Source: Cadophora sp. MPI-SDFR-AT-0126 | Taxonomy: Eukaryota; Ascomycota; Leotiomycetes; Helotiales; Ploettnerulaceae | DNA: 64,000 nucleotides | Assembly (NCBI GenBank): GCA_020747065.1 | Contig: JAGMVK010000015.1 | Coordinates: 496,001 to 560,000, forward strand | Reading direction: 5' to 3' | Shown here: positions 46,410-58,725 of the stretch, piece after piece | Layout: every line of letters starts with the position of its first letter | How positions within the stretch are numbered: position 1 is the stretch's first letter | The notes under the pieces: generated by a model | The model's input: the letters and a program-made list of their open reading frames with translations, nothing else | Database searches by the model: none | Told to the model about the DNA's origin: nothing | Program-made: the position numbers and the translations under genes

Positions 46410-47867
46410 CGAAGCGCATGATTCGAGGGTGTCGAATAGGTGCGTATGCCTCTGTGTGTCATGTTAACACTGTCTGACCTGTTTCCGGATGCAAAAATCG
46501 TGGGACAGAACAACTAATATCCGATCAGTTACTGATGTTGGGACCCGATATTCTGCTTTGGCTCTTCTCTTTTTTGTTCGGTATCCTGCCACGTACCTGA
46601 AAAGAGTGCGAAGGCCGTACTCTAAAAAATAGAGATACTGGAGTATACTGGAGTGAAAGAGAAAATATAACTGACCATAATCCCCGAAGATGTAACTCGA
46701 ATGTAATGTCCCGTCCGTCGATCTATGTATAGCCTGCGCGGTTCTGCGAAAAATGTTGTATGGGAAAACGCTGCGTTGTTCGACATAGCATGCTGCGGTT
46801 TTGATGAGAAAGACGGACGGGAACATAAAGAAAATGAGGTCTCCGATGAAGGTGTATGAGTCCATCGAGACGTTTTCTGATGATGTTCTGTAATGGTGGT
46901 TGTGATGGTGAGAGGATTCTCTATTGGAATCCAGGAAGAATATGTGTCACATATTGGAAAGCGAAGATGGGTCGATATCGAATGTGTGGGATTTTTATAG
47001 GTGTATTTCTTAGAGCTTAGCTAGGGATAGATCGAGAGGCTATTCGGGTGCGTGAAAAATGATAAGCGTAAAGCGATGTTATCGCGACCTAGGCCCGTAC
47101 TAGTAATCTTGGGGACTGAAGATCGGTACCCGAAACCCATTTTTAACATCTTAATCTCCAGTGATTCTATGTTTGAGGGGAGTCATAGCCCTTTAAAGGG
47201 ACTGAACTGGCCATGACTCTTCATTATGAAATTATGAATATCTGGAAGAAAGGAATGAACTTTCGAGCGTACGCTGGAGAGCGTTATATTGAGATCTCGA
47301 CTATCTAGCTTATTCGGGCCATCGAACCTAGTGACCAGATATGATGGGTGATGGGGTTAGGTTGTTGCTAGGCAAATCCCCAGATTAGCCTACCACACTT
47401 TCGCCTGGCCTCGCTCGCTGAAGTGCACAGCGAGCCGAATGCCATGAAAGGACGAAGTTTTGCAATGATAGTACTCAAATGAACGAGTTTTTAGGATTGT
47501 GATCGTGCCAGGTATCACAAGGTACTTTGAATCAAAACAGCGTTCGGTCAGACAAAAAAACTCGACAAGAATGCAGCAGGCTCTGCCAACCTATCTTTTT
47601 CTTGGAAGAAGCAGCTGAGTTGACTGCGCTGCGCCCACGAAGCCACAAACGAGTGTCGCTAAGCCAGCCACTGAAGGAAGACAGACCGGACCCGCTACTA
47701 GTATTGTGTCTCATATCTGATTGGGTGCCAGGCAAGCGAATCTAGGCCACAAGGGCCAATGTTTCTCCGCCCCGCCCTGGTAACTGATCAAAATCTCCTG
47801 CCCCTCTATCTAACGAGACAAATTTTCGACCCCGCGATCCCTCATTGTATTAACACAGTCCGCGACA
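46410..47867. other. Intergenic, possible 5' exon of the 2EXR gene and FGAM synthase promoter
   Basis: 46464-46865 (minus) is a protein-like frame that may be an upstream exon. The rest is promoter space; its 3' edge, about 47749-47867, has a near copy at 57.3 kb. Confidence 0.45.
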
Positions 47868-50800
47868 ATGAACTTTCTTACTATTCCTGGAGAGTCCTGC
47901 TTTACGTCTGCAGACGCGAAAAAGTTAAAGAAGGCAATCAACAATTCCGATCCTGGCGCACTTGTTACAAAGGTTCGGGGATACTGGGTGCATTATGTGC
48001 ACTTCAAAACTGGCGACGCGTCGAAAGTAAGTCCCGCCGCGCCTTTTTGCATAGCAGACATTTAATTAATGAATTGCAGAATGTAGAAGAGAAACTCAGA
48101 CAGCTCCTGCCAGGTTCCGATTCGGATTCGAGCGAAGTTCTAAGCAATCCCGGAAGTCAAACTCAAGTCTATTATGTTACGCCGCGGAATATATCACCAT
48201 GGAGTTCAAAGGCTACGAGCATTGCATACGTCTGTGGATTGAAGGCAGGGATAGATAGAATAGAGAGGGGTCGAGTTATTCTGTTGAACATGGACCAAAA
48301 TGGAGAGAAGCCAAGTTCGAATAATATATCCTTCCGGGACGAGCTTTATGACAGGATGACCGAGAACTTCCAATTATCTCCCCCAGATATGCATACTATG
48401 TTCGCAGAAGACCAACCTTTTCCACTGGAGGTGATTGCTCTGGGGAACGAAGATTCGGCTAGGTTAGAGGTATTGAAGGGATACAATAAATTGCGTGGCC
48501 TTGCCCTGGACCAACCCGAGATGGAATACCTTGTCCAAGCTTGTGAGTGATGTCTGTGCTATTTGATCCGACGTCGCGCTGTACTCCAAAACTCTTGCTC
48601 TCTTTCCGCGTGCCATTGCTGCTTCGTATAAGTCAGATGTTCAAATTGAAAGAGTGACCATTAACTAACTCCAACAGACAAACAGCTCGGAAGAGATCCC
48701 CACGACATCGAGTTATTCATGTTCGCGCAGGTCAATTCAGAGCATTGCCGGCACAAGCAGTTTAACGCAAATTGGACGATAGATAGGATTCCCATGGGCA
48801 AATCATTATTCGAGATGATTCAGAATACCCACAAGTTAAATCCAAAATATACAGTCTCCGCGTATAGCGACAACGCTGCTGTATTAGAGGGAGAAGTTGC
48901 CAGCTTCTGGGCACCCGACTACTCTACTGGCAGTTGGAAACAAACAAAAGAGAAGGTCCACTTCTTGATTAAGGTGCGTGCCTAGGTACATTGCAAATGC
49001 TTTTCACTAATTCAGTGTCAAGGTCGAGACACACAATCATCCTACAGCCATATCTCCGTTCCCAGGTGCGGCTACTGGCTCGGGCGGTGAAATCAGAGAT
49101 GAAGGTGCTGTCGGACGAGGCTCCACCCCGAAAGCTGGACTTTGCGGGTTCTGGGTTTCAGATCTCCTGATACCTGACCACAAACAACCCTGGGAGATGG
49201 ACTTTGGCAAACCAGCACATTACGCCAGTAGCTTGGATATCATGCTAGAAGCCCCAATCGGTAGTGCAAGATTCAACAATGAGTTCGGCCGTCCATGTTT
49301 GACGGGATGTTTCCGTACGCTCCTCGCTGATGTCGATGCTGGTATTGATGGTCGCGAGGTCCGCGGATATCACAAGCCGATCATGATAGCAGGTGGTGTT
49401 GGTACTGTCAGACCCCAACACGCTCTCAAAGATGGACGAGATGTCAAAGAACAGGCTCATGTCATTGTCCTCGGCGGTCCCGCCATGTTGATCGGCCTTG
49501 GAGGTGGCGCGGCATCAAGTAATGCCTCCGGAGAAGGGTCCGTTGAGTTGGACTTTGATAGTGTTCAGCGAGGCAATCCTGAAATGGAACGCCGTGCTCA
49601 GATGGTCATCAATGCATGTGTAGCTCTGGGCGACAACAACCCAATTGCCTTCATCCACGATGTAGGTGCTGGCGGTCTTTCGAATGCTCTACCTGAGCTT
49701 GTCAAAGATGCTGGGTTTGGAGGCAAATTCGAACTGAGACAGATCGAAAATGCAGATAGAAGCATGAGTCCCCTTCAAATCTGGTGTTGCGAGGCACAAG
49801 AACGGTATGTCATGATTGTCAACAAAGATAGCATGAACCGGTTCGTCAGCATTGCAAACCGGGAACGTTGTGGGTTCTCTGATGTTGGCACAGTTGTCGC
49901 CATGGATTCAAATGGCCATGGAAGTCTTGTCCTCACCGACCGAGAATCGAACATCTATCCTCGACCTATCGATCTGCCAATGTCACTTCTTTTCCCCAAG
50001 GGTCGAAAATTGGATCGAGTTGTCAAGTCAAGAAAACCAGTTTTGACCCCGTTCGACGGCCGACAAGCTCTCATTGACGCATATCCACAATTTCCCGAAC
50101 ATGACTTGCTTAGAAAAGCTGTCGAACGGGTGTTTAATCTACCGGCTGTCGGATCCAAATCTTTCCTGATTACCATTGGAGACCGTACAGTTGGTGGGAT
50201 GACCGTCAGAGATCAGATGGTCGGTCCATGGCAGACACCGGTTGCAGACGTTGCCGTTACTGTCACGGCTCTGAATATGGGTGACAAGATCAAGACTGGC
50301 GAGGCAATGAGCATGGGCGAGAAGCCAACCCTTGCTCTCATCTCACCAGCTGCTTCCGCCAGAATGGCTGTCGCAGAAAGTTTGATGAACTTGGCTGCTG
50401 CACACATCCTTCGTGCGGATGAAGGCGATTTGGCCCGAGTCAAACTATCTGCCAACTGGATGGCTGCAGTCAACCACCCTGGTGAAGGCGCCGCCTTGTA
50501 TGAGGCAGTACATGCCATAGGCATGGAGCTGTGCCCAAGTCTAGGTATCAGCATTCCCGTGGGCAAAGATTCTACTTCGATGAAAGCATCTTGGAAGGAT
50601 CAGAAGAGCGGCGATACCAAGAGCGTTACTGCTCCTATGACAGTTGTTATCTCGGCTTTTGCTCCAGTCGCAGATGTACGAAACACGTGGACTCCAGCAC
50701 TCCGACGACTCGAGGATGTCGGAGAATCTGTGCTGATGTACGTCGATCTTGCTCAGGGTCACAAAGCCCTGGGTGGTTCAGCACTTGCCCAAACATTCAG

Positions 50801-52202
50801 TCAGCTTGGAGATGAGGTCCCAGACGTGAGAGACCCTGATCTGATCCGGGACTACTTTGATGCTATTGTCCAAATGCACGAGATTGGTGTTGTACTCGCG
50901 TACCACGACATTTCAGATGGTGGTTTAATCACTGCCCTCGCAGAGATGATGTTCGCTGGCCGGTGTGGTGCGGAGATCATGATTGATGGATTCACAGACA
51001 GCTCATCCCTGCCTCACGTCCTGAAATCTCTCTTCAACGAGGAGTTGGGTGCAGTATTCCAGGTCCGAAAATCAGATGAAACCAGATTTAGGAGCTGCTT
51101 CTCGACTTGCGGTCCTCCTGCTGGTATGGTCAGAAAGATCGGTCGTGTTCCTGTTGTCACGAAACAAGAACTCTCTATTCGATATGGCCAACAATCGATC
51201 CTTCACATGCGCCGTTCCGAAATGCAGCAGATGTGGTCCAGCACATCTTATCAGATGCAGAGAATCAGAGACAATGTTGACTGCGCTGATTCCGAGTTCG
51301 AGACAATTAAGAACGACCGAGACCCAGGACTACACTATAAATTGACCTTCGATCCTAAAGAGAACATTATGCCACTCACTTCGTCAATCACGTCTGTCTT
51401 TGCCAAGGTGCCTCGCGTCGCCATTCTTCGTGAGCAAGGTGTCAACGGCCATGCCGAGATGGCTTTCGCATTCAAAGTCGCCGGCTTCGACCCTATTGAC
51501 ATTCACATGACCGACATCATTTCAGGAAGAACTCTCTCAGACTTCGTTGGTATTGCAGCTTGCGGTGGTTTCTCATATGGTGATGTCCTCGGTGCTGGAC
51601 AAGGATGGGCCAAGTCTATCCTCATGCACGAAGAGAACGCACGACCAGAGTTCCAGAAATTCTTCGCGCGTCCTGATACATTTGCTCTTGGAGTTTGCAA
51701 TGGTTGCCAAATGCTCTCACGTATCTCTGAGCTCATCCCCGGCACGCAACATTGGCCCACATTCCTTCAGAACGAGAGTGAACAATTCGAAGGTCGTGTA
51801 TCGATGGTCAAGATCCAGGACAACAAGAAAAGCCCCTCAGTATTCCTTCACGGTATGGATGGCTCCTCCCTTCCTATTGTGGTCTCTCATGGTGAGGGTC
51901 GTGCCTCGTTCAAGCATGTGTCGAATCTCGAGGCTATGAACGAGCATGGCTTGATTCCCATCCGCTACACAGACAACTTGGGCAACGTCACGACTCGCTA
52001 CCCTTACAATGCTAACGGCAGCCCTGAGGGTATTGCTGGTGTGAGGAGTCTGGACGGGAGGGTATTGGCTATGATGCCACACCCTGAGCGAACTATCATG
52101 GCTGATGTTGGCTCGTACAATCCCAAGGAGTTGGTAGATCAGTGGGGAGAGTTCGGTCCTTGGGTCAGGATGTTCAAAAGCGCGAGAAGATGGGTTGGCT
52201 AA
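47868..52202 (+). CDS. ADE6: Phosphoribosylformylglycinamidine synthase
   Basis: FGAM synthase, the fourth step of purine synthesis: it amidates FGAR using glutamine and ATP; cytosolic. Four exons: 47868-48026, 48080-48542, 48678-48973 and 49023-52202; 1365 aa, close to the yeast Ade6 length of about 1358. Conserved parts: an N-terminal PurS-like region; the loop [13 protein letters not shown]; the ATP/FGAR motif [20 protein letters not shown] at the start of exon 4; [13 protein letters not shown] in the first AIRS-type domain; [11 protein letters not shown] and [10 protein letters not shown] in the second. A C-terminal class I glutaminase domain has the nucleophile Cys1198 in GVCNGCQML and the His1326/Glu1328 pair in MMPHPERT. 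Start codon: first ATG in family register ([11 protein letters not shown]). A copy of its 5' region lies at 57.3 kb. Confidence 0.97.
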
Positions 52203-53442
52203 GTCACCTATATGGGTGCGTGCTACCAAGTAAAGTTTTGGACTTCTTCTTTTCGTTACGCATGATGGATCACTGGGCTTGTTTTTGGAGTAGTATGTGG
52301 AACGCATGTAGCTTGCACATTTAATCTCGGCGTTATGGAATAGAATTGAGCGCTCATCTAGTCATCAGACCATATCATCGGATGAACGTCCGGTATCCTT
52401 CATTTTCTGGCATTACGGACGGCCGCAAAATCCTTAGATATCTCTAAGAACCGACGTAAGTGCATGTTTGGCTTACTCAAAATTCTCCGAGTGTCCATTA
52501 CCCCTCTTTTCCCGCTATGGAGGTATGATACCAACAAGAGGCGAAAGCTGGTATGAGATGATATGAGCTATTTCTCAATTTATCCTATCTGCGTCTGAAG
52601 ACTGACTTTATCCGGTCGTGTGTATCTACGAAAATCTCGACCCGACTAGCGAATTAGACATTAGGTTTCGTATCCGACAAAGATCCCAGTCGTACACCAC
52701 CATTATTCAGTGCCAGGGGACATGCATTCGGAGGTTATTTGAGCACATTCATCAATAGATGTAAATGTTACAGCATTGCTTGTCCCGCTACATGCATCAA
52801 AGATTAACTGTGGGTCCTGATTGGTAGTCCACAGAGCTTGTCGCTTTCTTTCATTCAGCAATACCTCGCGAATCTAGAGCTCGCGCTTGACCTCTTGCGC
52901 CCAGTATTATTTGACATCAGAAGGAATTTGCAATACGTAGCCTTCCGTTGAAATCCTGTGATATGCGTGATCTGTTCGCAGAGAGTTGATAAATGCCTTG
53001 AGATCTTTCAGGATTCGTCAAATCAGGAAATACTTTAGTGGAACCTTGATTCCCACCGGACAGAAACATTGGATCACGAAGCCGGAGGTAAGATGCTCGA
53101 AACCGAAATCTATGGGCTTCGGTCGATACAGCCTCTCATCCAAATCCCCAAATTTCCAAAATCATAAGCTACATCCGTAATGTTATTCCGAGCTCGTCAA
53201 CATACATCCGTAAGCGAAACCAAGCGCTTGGCACCTTCCACATAACATGGAATGCGTGGAGTCGCGCTCGAGCATCCATTCGATTCAAAGCAACTGGATA
53301 AATGAAAGCTGATGTAATATTGAGATATTAGGTGACTTGTATGGAACAATTTAGCCGTGCTACCGTTGGTAGATATGTCTATAAAAGATCAACGTCCAAA
53401 CATATATGTCATGGCCACCACTCGTAGATTTTCTTCCACATC
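52203..53442. other. Intergenic between FGAM synthase and tannase genes
   Basis: Contains the FGAM synthase 3' UTR and the tannase promoter. No family resemblance in any short frame. Confidence 0.5.
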
Positions 53443-55154
53443 ATGAAGGGTATTAGTTTCATGAAAGCCTTCTTTGGCTCAGCAATTTTGATAGGCCAGG
53501 CAAATTCAGTCAAAGCATTACGCCCTTGTGCGGCATCAACGTTTTCGAATGTCAGCCTTCGAGGTGGACAAATACTGGAGATATCAACTTCTCTCATCTC
53601 CAATTTCAGTGCTCCTCCAACAGTACAGTCGTTGAATCAATACCCAGAAGCCATTATCGGCCTCAATGTCTGCGAAGGTCGGTTGACTCTTCCTTCAACA
53701 TTTGAGTATTGAAACGCTACTGAAGAATCATAGCGAACATCACGTATACGCACCCTGGTCTGAACGACACCATCACTGCCAGTATCTGGCTTCCATTGGC
53801 CTGGAATGGCCGTATGATGGGCATCGGAGGCGGCGGTTGGATGACAGGCAACTACTTTGCTCTACCCTGGCCAGCTGCAAAAGGCTTCGTAGCAGTCATG
53901 ACAGATGGCGGACATGTTCTCTCCGAGTCGAACTCGTGGGGACTGAAGAGCTCTGGAAATGTTGACTGGGTCCTTCTGAATGATTTTGCGTCCATCACCT
54001 TGAACGACGCCGCAACAATTGCAAAAGCTGCTACCAAGTCCTTCTACGGGGAACTTCCAAAGTTTTCGTACTACAATGGATGCTCGACTGGTGGGAGACA
54101 AGGCTACATGTTGGCGCAGAGGCATCCTAAGCAGTATGATGGGATTTTGGCGACGGCTCCTGGAATCAATTGGGATAGAATGATTGTTGGATTGCTTCAT
54201 CCACAGGTTGTTATGAACCAGAAGAGTGAGATCATTCGTCTCCATCAGTTCAAGAAGCAGAATTGAGTTTGCTTAGGAATCTATCCGCCCTTATGCGAGA
54301 TCGACGCTTTTTCTGCCGCAGCTATAGCAGCATGTGACGAGCTGGACGGGGTGAAAGATGGATTCATTCTCGATCCCTCAACTTGCAAATTCGATCCAAC
54401 AACGGTTATCGGTCAACCATATAACTGCAGCACTGGACCTTCAGGAACACTTTCTGCAGATGGTGCTGCAATCGTGACTGCAGCTTGGTCGAGCGTCAAA
54501 ACGGTGGATGGTCGGCTTCTGAATGGTCGCCCTCTATCTTACGGTCCTTCGATGGGAGCTCCACTTTTGGGCGTCGCAGATACAGTTTGCAAATTGGACA
54601 CCAACAATTCAACAACTTGCATTGGAAACCCGCTTGCTGTAGCATCTCAATGGGTCAAGTACTACCTTGCCAAGGACGAGACATTCGACTTCAGCACAGT
54701 CACACGACGACAGTATGACACTCTGTATCGACAGTCCATCAATCAGTACAGCTCTATCATGGGGACATCAGATCCAGATCTCACGGAATTCAAACAGTCC
54801 GGAGGAAAATTGCTGACCTGGCACGGTCTGGACGACCAGCTTCTATCCCCGAATAATACTATCGAGTACTGGGAGCGGGTCAAGAAACATGATCCTGAAA
54901 TTGACGATTACTATCGTCTGTTTGAAGCTCCTGGAACTTTGCACTGTACGCCTGGAAATGGATGGTTTCCTGGTGATGCTATGGATTCACTGGTACAGTG
55001 GGTAGAGAAGAAGGTTGCACCGGAGCATTTAAGGGCGAAGACTGTTGGTTTGAAGGAGGAGAGGATTGTTGATCTGTGCAAGTGGCCTGCTAAGCTGGTG
55101 TTTGTCGGGGGAGATGCGGATGTTGTGGAGTCGTATACTTGTCAATATAGTTGA
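53443..55154 (+). CDS. Tannase/feruloyl esterase family protein, secreted
   Basis: Three exons: 53443-53677, 53734-54225 and 54277-55154; 534 aa, phases closed. The leader MKGISFMKAFFGSAILIGQANS looks like a signal peptide, so the enzyme is probably extracellular, acting on plant phenolic esters. Catalytic signs: YNGCSTGGRQGYM (Ser nucleophile in GCSTGG), HGLDDQLLS (Asp) and GTLHCTPGNGW (His). Other family motifs are GLNDTITASIWLPLAWNGRM and CDELDGVKDGFILDPSTC. Introns 1 and 2 have weak donors (GTCGGT and GTGAGA) but exact family continuity. Several Asn-glycosylation sites are present. Whether the substrate is tannin, feruloyl ester or both cannot be told. Confidence 0.92.
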
Positions 55155-55287
55155 TGACTGACGTGAAATGAAAGGATGATTGAGAACGAGGTCAGTCCGG
55201 AGGACGAATTTGCCGGGTTTGCTGGTTTCGCCGAGTCAGTAAGCGAGTCCAGCCGAGATTCATTGATATGTGAGTTACTTTGCTGTA

Positions 55288-57322
55288 ATGGCGGGTATTG
55301 CAATGGATCACAAAGCCGTTTTCGAGGAAACCAAACGCGACGGATTAGTTCGGGCTGTTCCGTCTCAATGCAAGGGGATTAATGGTCAGGATTGCGACAC
55401 TGACAATATTAGTGCTTCGGGCCAACATACTGCATGGCTAGTGGAGGTGGACATTATAGCAATCCACGGGTTAGGAGGTACACCCTACGGAACTTGGACG
55501 CTTGGAGATGGAATTCTTTGGTTACGAGACCTTGTGCCAAGAGAATTGCCAGGGGTAAGGATTCATACCTTTGGGTACGACTCGGGTATCGCGTTTTCGA
55601 ATGGTACTGGAACCTTACGTGATTTTGCTAAGAGCCTGCTGGAAGCTATCAAATTAGAACGAACAACTCCGGAGGTGTACAATTTGACTCCCGTTATTCG
55701 GGAATACATCATGTGCTACTGACTCGGAATAGTTGAACCGTCGACGTCTGGTCTTGGTATGTCGCAGCATGGGTGGGATAGTTGCAAAGATGGTTTCTAT
55801 CCTTTTAATTCTTCGGAAAAGCCACTCTAACAGGTCCCTAGGCTATTATAATTGCGGAAAATGATTCAGATAGTCATCTTGGCATCGGTAAAGCAGTGAC
55901 AGGAATAATGTTTCTCAGAACACCACATCAAGGCTCTCCGTCTGCACTATATGCTACAATTCTACCTCGAACTGCTAACGCTCTGGTCATTGAATCCCAA
56001 GGCTCCCGACTAAGTGGACCTATTGGAATCGATCTTTTGCGAACACTCCAACGGCACGAATCAGAGCTTCTCAGTGTTGCCGAAGATTTTAGAATACACA
56101 CAGCAGACATCAAAATTATATCATTTGTTGAGGGCAGGGATATGAAGGGAATGACTGTCCTGGTAGGATTAAGCTCCACATTTGAAGTAGTAGCAGACTC
56201 TAACATATCCCGTCTAGATCGTGGACGATCACAGTGCTTTTGTGGGAGCCGCAACAGAACGAAAAGTACCCATGCCGGGCTATGATCATAGGGAGCTCTG
56301 TAAGCATGAGTCCATCAATAGCCATGGGCTGAGATTACTCATGGGAGCGCTCAAGGAGTGCATCTCTGTGAAGATGACGAAGATTTTACATAGTTGAGTT
56401 TGCCCATGGATCTTTCCGCTAATGGCTCTCATTCTGGTCCTCCCAATATCCAGCCCTGAAACCTCCATCCGGAGCATATCGTAAGCCAGCCGCCCAGATG
56501 TGAATCGCTTTTCAATGGATGGCTATTGACTTCAGTAGCCCCATTTGTTAACATTCCTTTCCAGCAGAATATCCTTGAGAGCCTAAAACTATCTTTTCGT
56601 GTCGGCCCTGGAAACAGAGAGGCCTCATTGTACGGTCTAGGGGGTATCGGGTACGTTTCTTCTTAATGTGGAGTGCGGACGACTGAGTTAAGAATTGAAA
56701 CAGGAAATCCCAAATTGCTTTGTAATATATATACGATATCAAAAAGTCCAACCCTCATACTGCAATTTTTTGGGTCTTCGCCGGAACCAAGGAGCGATTT
56801 GAGTATGATTATCTTGAAATTGCCCGGGGTTTAAAGCTTCCGGGTTGCAATAGTGCGGATACAGATGTACTGAAACTTGTCAAAGCATCACTGGAGAAAC
56901 CGGAGTCTGGAAACTGGATTATGGTGATTGACAATGCTGATGATCTATCAACGTTTCGAGGATCGCCAGAACCGGGAGAGGCGGATCTAGGCCCGGGTCG
57001 TAAATGCTATTCTAATGGTCTGTTCAACTATATCCCCAGGGGTCCTTTTGGATCGGTATTCTATACGACCAGGAACAAGGTAGATGCTTTGGAATTGACA
57101 AGCGAGGGCTGGATTATCCAAGTGACAGAAATGAACACGAAAGACCTGAAGACTCTACTGCAGACCAAAATGTACGACGAGATTCCGGACGAAGAGCAAT
57201 GTGCAGATCTAATCAACAATCTCGGTCGTCTGCCACTCGCAATTGTTCAGGCTGCCAGCTACAGTCGTGAAGCAGGACTCTCCAGGAATCGTAAGAAACT
57301 CCATTGTCAGGGACTGTGTTGA
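55288..57322 (+). pseudogene. Alpha/beta-hydrolase/NB-ARC surveillance protein, decayed
   Basis: Order: a serine-hydrolase-like (DUF676-type) N-terminus with VDIIAIHGLGGTPYGTW, IHTFGYDSGIAFSNGTGT and FAKSLLEAI; then SMGGIVAK near 55770 (the usual CHSMGG has become CRSMGG); FLRTPHQGSPSALYATILP; DDHSAFVGAATERK. A NACHT/NB-ARC P-loop follows (LYGLGGIGKSQIAL, split by a GT-AG intron), then IMVIDNADDL (Walker B), FYTTRNKV, and GRLPLAIVQAASYSREAGLS, where it breaks off into duplicated FGAM synthase 5' sequence. Breaks: a TAA at 56723 replacing the expected Gln of IALQYIYD, an early stop near 55720, the hydrolase His change, and no repeat domain after the NB-ARC. Known relatives are fungal NLR-like (STAND) incompatibility or immune-type proteins. 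I infer a lost defence gene. Confidence 0.75.
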
Positions 57323-57490
57323 CACAATGAGGGATCGCGGGCCCAAAATTTTGCCTATTCAAACTCCATTGTCGCGGACTGTGTTGAAACGATGGGGAAT
57401 CGCGGGGTCGAAAATTTGTCTCGTCAGATGAAGGGGGCAGGAGATTTTGATCAGTTGCAAGGGCAGTACGGAGAAACATCGGCCCGTGTT
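57269..57490 (-). repeat. Inverted, partly tandem copy of the FGAM synthase 5' region
   Basis: Read on the minus strand it begins CGGGCCGATGTTTCTCCG, matches 47749-47915 (ATGTTTCTCCGYMCYGCCCT, AACTGATCAAAATCTCCTGC, GAGACAAATTTTCGACCCCG), and ends just after the start codon with GGAGTTTCTTACGATTCCTG. A unit of about 65-70 bp containing CGCGAT...CACAGTC...GACAATGGAGTTT occurs twice in tandem here, once at the gene. It is fused to the NB-ARC frame through about 15 nt of shared sequence (GAAGCAGGACTCTCC). Confidence 0.85.
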
Positions 57491-58725
57491 TGTTTGCTCG
57501 GCAGGCTACTTTCCAATCAGCCGGGAGACACTGGCGAAAGCCCGTTTCAATTCTTTCTGTTTTACTTGTTCTTCAAACGCTTGGGGACCAAATACTTTGT
57601 TGAAGTCAACAGTATCATCCTTGACTGTATATGGACAAAATATGGCATTGGCGACATGTAGCTTGCAGAAGAAATGCTCCAGAAGAGTAGGGACTTGCTT
57701 GAGGTGTGTCCAGGAAGTACTCTCTCGCCGCCAAATCATTACTCTGTTGAGATCGCTTTGCATCAGTAATTTGCTAGAATGAAATTGGAGAAATGCCCCA
57801 GGACTATTCTGAGCGTTAGCGAAGCGTACCACTGAATTTGTTGGCCATACAAGTTGTCTTTGACAGCGATTTGCTGTTTACCCTAAGCGAGGCGCAAGCA
57901 TTTAAAGAAATACGATTTAGGTTCCAATTTACAAAACTAGGGAAGGAGCCACAAAATATTCGATTCATGTTTTCCAAATTTCTAAGATTGCGTCAGAATG
58001 CGGAGGCTCTTTGCTCCTATCCCATGAATATTCTGTACGTCTAGATCCCTGCAGTTCTTGTTTGAATTCAGTGCAAATTTACTCAAGGCAGCTTTCTTCA
58101 CTTCTTCAATCACGAGTGTGATTCCGATTTGAATTCCTCGGCAGGCTCTGCAACTCAACGATATTCTATGAACAACATCGACAAAATTTTTGAAATCTTC
58201 AACATGAGATGCCAAGGAGCTTAGCCAACCCTTGGCGGCAATCATCTTCGAAAGGGTTCTCCGATCCAAAGCACACCGGAGTTACGTCTACTTTCACGCC
58301 CTTGTCTATCAACCGACATAAGTATCGAAGTCACAGATCAAATCAATTCAACCACTTTGTAAAAGATAGACGGGGAAGAAAAATCCTCCCATTGGATCAT
58401 TCGGGAGTGGCGGCCAATGCTCTCTCTCATCCCTTACCTCGTGATGCGCGCCGCCAAAAACAAGCGAGATGAGCCAGAGAGGGGTATCTGAAGACGTCAA
58501 CCAGCGTTCGTACTCAATCTACAAAACGGATATCTGGTATTTCAGATATAAGATGCTCCATACCTCATTACAGAGGCATAGACGCATATTTTACCCATGT
58601 TGAATGACTAGCTGCGATCCTGGAGTCCACCGAAAACGTGATGAGGACTGACCCTTGCTCCAGCATCCTCGAGCTCTATCGCCTCCGTCAGATAAAATCA
58701 GGGAATCGAATCCAAGAAACCAAAT
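57491..58725. other. Intergenic with a possible NLR N-terminal remnant
   Basis: A minus-strand frame at 57982-58269 (WLSSLASHVEDFKNFVDVV, then GIQIGITLVIEEV) resembles the N-terminal helical region of fungal STAND proteins, but only weakly; neighbouring frames (57506-57832) have no motif. The right edge is the promoter of the monooxygenase. Confidence 0.3.

Noticed and set aside
57982..58269. Helical frame resembling a STAND N-terminal domain
   Set aside because: Weak resemblance only; kept as a remark in the intergenic entry, not called.
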